In this document: piece after piece, positions 19,014 to 20,231 of the stretch
Position numbering within the stretch: position 1 is the stretch's first letter
How the letters are laid out: the number at the start of each line of letters is the position of its first letter
Assembly: GCA_036897485.1 (NCBI GenBank)
Contig: JAYMTF010001986.1
Coordinates: 1 to 20,231, forward strand
DNA from: Pelargonium nanum
Lineage: Eukaryota; Streptophyta; Magnoliopsida; Geraniales; Geraniaceae
Length of the DNA stretch: 20,231 nucleotides
Reading direction: 5' to 3'
Notes under the pieces: model-generated
What the model was told of the DNA's origin: nothing
What the model saw: only the letters and a program-made list of their open reading frames with translations
Database searches by the model: none
Position numbers and translations under genes: made by a program

Positions 19014-20231
19014 TCAAGATGTGTGATTGACCCGACCCATCTTTGGGTCCATATTTGTTCCTTGTGTCTCCTCCCCGCCGGGCACCACCAAACCCGAATA
19101 TCCTTGGACCATACCAGTGTTCCTAACCCCATAGTACACTTGAGGGCTCCCTCCATCCGGACCCACTCTTGCCGCCATGGTGTACGGGTCAAACGCCGCC
19201 ACCGGCCTCATCCCTCCACCGTATACCTGACCCATGCCCATACCCATACCCTGAGCCGGCTGCCCATACCCCATCGGCATCTGACCTGTGACTGGAGCCT
19301 GGTATTGCTGTACATACTGCGCTCCAACCGGCATGTTTCCCATTGGAACCGAACCCTGAACATAATAAACCGGCATTTGTTGCATGCCCGGACCCGGATA
19401 ATTAGACCCTTGCGGCTGTGTTGGATAATGCCACCCGGCATTACCCGGGTACCCACCGGGTTGTGGAGCCACCGTCTCGGGCAATACTTGCTCAGTTTCA
19501 AACTGGCGCTCCTTCGGCTCCACAAATTGAACCGTGTTATCCATTTTTGTCTTCACCGGTGGAAGGTTGGGCATTGTTGGCACGCCGGACACCGACGAAG
19601 TCGAGCAAAACGGCGAAGAAACCACCGGAGCAGGAGAACCCGGATCCGAAACCGACACGTTGTCGTTTAGAGCCGCGGATCTTGCCTTTAGCTTGGGGTC
19701 GCGTCCATGAGCCTCGTCTGAATGGTCCAACCCGAATAAATAATCGGGAACTTCAGATACAATGGAGGAGGCCTCGGATCGCCCCCGCTCGAGGCCTCCG
19801 TGGCCAGCATTGAGCGCGTCAAAGAACCAGTGGCCCCGGTTCGCCGAGCCGTCGAGGAGCGAGCTGATGCTGCTGGCTCGGGAGAGGTCTTCACCTTTGG
19901 GAAAGAGGAAGAGCCGAAGCCGAGCCGATCTCGGGTTCTGATTCAGTAGGATCCTGTCGTACTCCTCCATCATGTTCTCGATGTCCTCGTCCGTCGTCAC
20001 CGAAATCAAAGCATCGAGATCTTCGTTAGGAAGCTGATACTTGACTGTTACATTTGCTATGCCTGTACACAGTAGTTGATCAATTTATTTAATTCTTCAA
20101 CCAATAGCAACAAATCGAAGGATTGAAATAAGGAAATTGAAATTGGCAATGCCTGAGAGTTTTGAGAGCTTGGTGATGAGGGCGGAGAAGGTGGTGGTGC
20201 GGCTGGGGGGGGGCCGTCGGGTGGGGCGGCC
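19014..20231 (-). CDS. PB1 (octicosapeptide) domain protein with low-complexity C-terminus; 5' end off the window
   Basis: Two exons are visible: partial 20231-20153 and 20062-19014 (stop TGA). The join gives a PB1 domain: SRTTTFSALITKLSKLSG, then IANVTVKYQLPNEDLDALIS, then VTTDEDIENMMEEYDRI. The acidic block PNEDLDALISVTTDEDIENM is the OPCA motif of acidic (type I) PB1 domains, which pair with basic PB1 surfaces. After it come RLRLFLFP and a long Ser-rich linker. The C-terminal third is Gly/Met/Gln/Tyr/Pro-rich (for example GYGQPAQGMGMGMGQVYGGG), a disordered or prion-like region, ending GRVNHTS. Such proteins act as scaffolds or signalling adaptors; no kinase domain follows, so this is not a PB1-Raf-like kinase. 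About 375 residues are visible. Oddities: the intron (20152-20063, 90 bp) has a GC donor, and the second PB1 strand reads RRPPPSR where hydrophobic residues are usual. Confidence 0.88.

Noticed and set aside
19002..19670. A 222-residue open frame on the + strand.
   Set aside because: It is the antisense shadow of the GC-rich PB1 exon; its His/Arg-rich composition and lack of any domain fit a shadow frame.

Overview
The window looks like nuclear DNA of a flowering plant, most likely a eudicot. The reasons are AT-rich intergenic DNA, short introns with GT..AG borders, plant-type gene families (R2R3-MYB, D-type cyclin, PB1/octicosapeptide protein, plant beta-tubulin exon layout), a Stowaway MITE with the classic CTCCCTCCGTCCC terminus, and many (AT)n tracts. 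A woody rosid such as a member of the Rosaceae would fit, but the sequence does not prove it. No prokaryotic, organellar, viral, CRISPR, rRNA or tRNA features were seen.

Layout on the + strand coordinates. (1) About 665-908, + strand: the last two coding exons of a gene that begins outside the window; I do not recognise its product. (2) 1588-1838: a Stowaway MITE in the upstream region of (3) a beta-tubulin first exon at 2252-2645, + strand. This exon is intact and ends at a normal splice donor, but exons 2 and 3 are nowhere in the window. (4) 3115-4027: a 913-bp PIF/Harbinger (Tourist-like) non-autonomous element in what remains of the tubulin first intron. (5) 5814-7368, + strand: a complete three-exon R2R3-MYB gene (241 aa). 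(6) About 8040-8700: a GC-richer island with degenerate tandem repeats of about 75 bp and no recognisable gene. (7) 10367-11717, - strand: a complete six-exon D-type cyclin (309 aa), best matched to CYCD6;1. (8) 12010-18900: about 7 kb of AT-rich intergenic DNA with decayed repeats, microsatellites and small inverted repeats. (9) 19014-20231, - strand: a PB1-domain protein with a low-complexity C-terminus, cut off by the right window edge.

The genes do not form an operon-like or pathway unit; they are independent plant genes (cytoskeleton, transcription, cell cycle, PB1 scaffold). MYB and the cyclin are convergent. I found no clear new biological system. The observations most worth checking are the orphan tubulin exon 1 with a transposon in its residual intron, and the PB1 gene, whose only visible intron has a GC donor and near-identical sequence at both splice junctions, beside an odd proline run in the PB1 fold.
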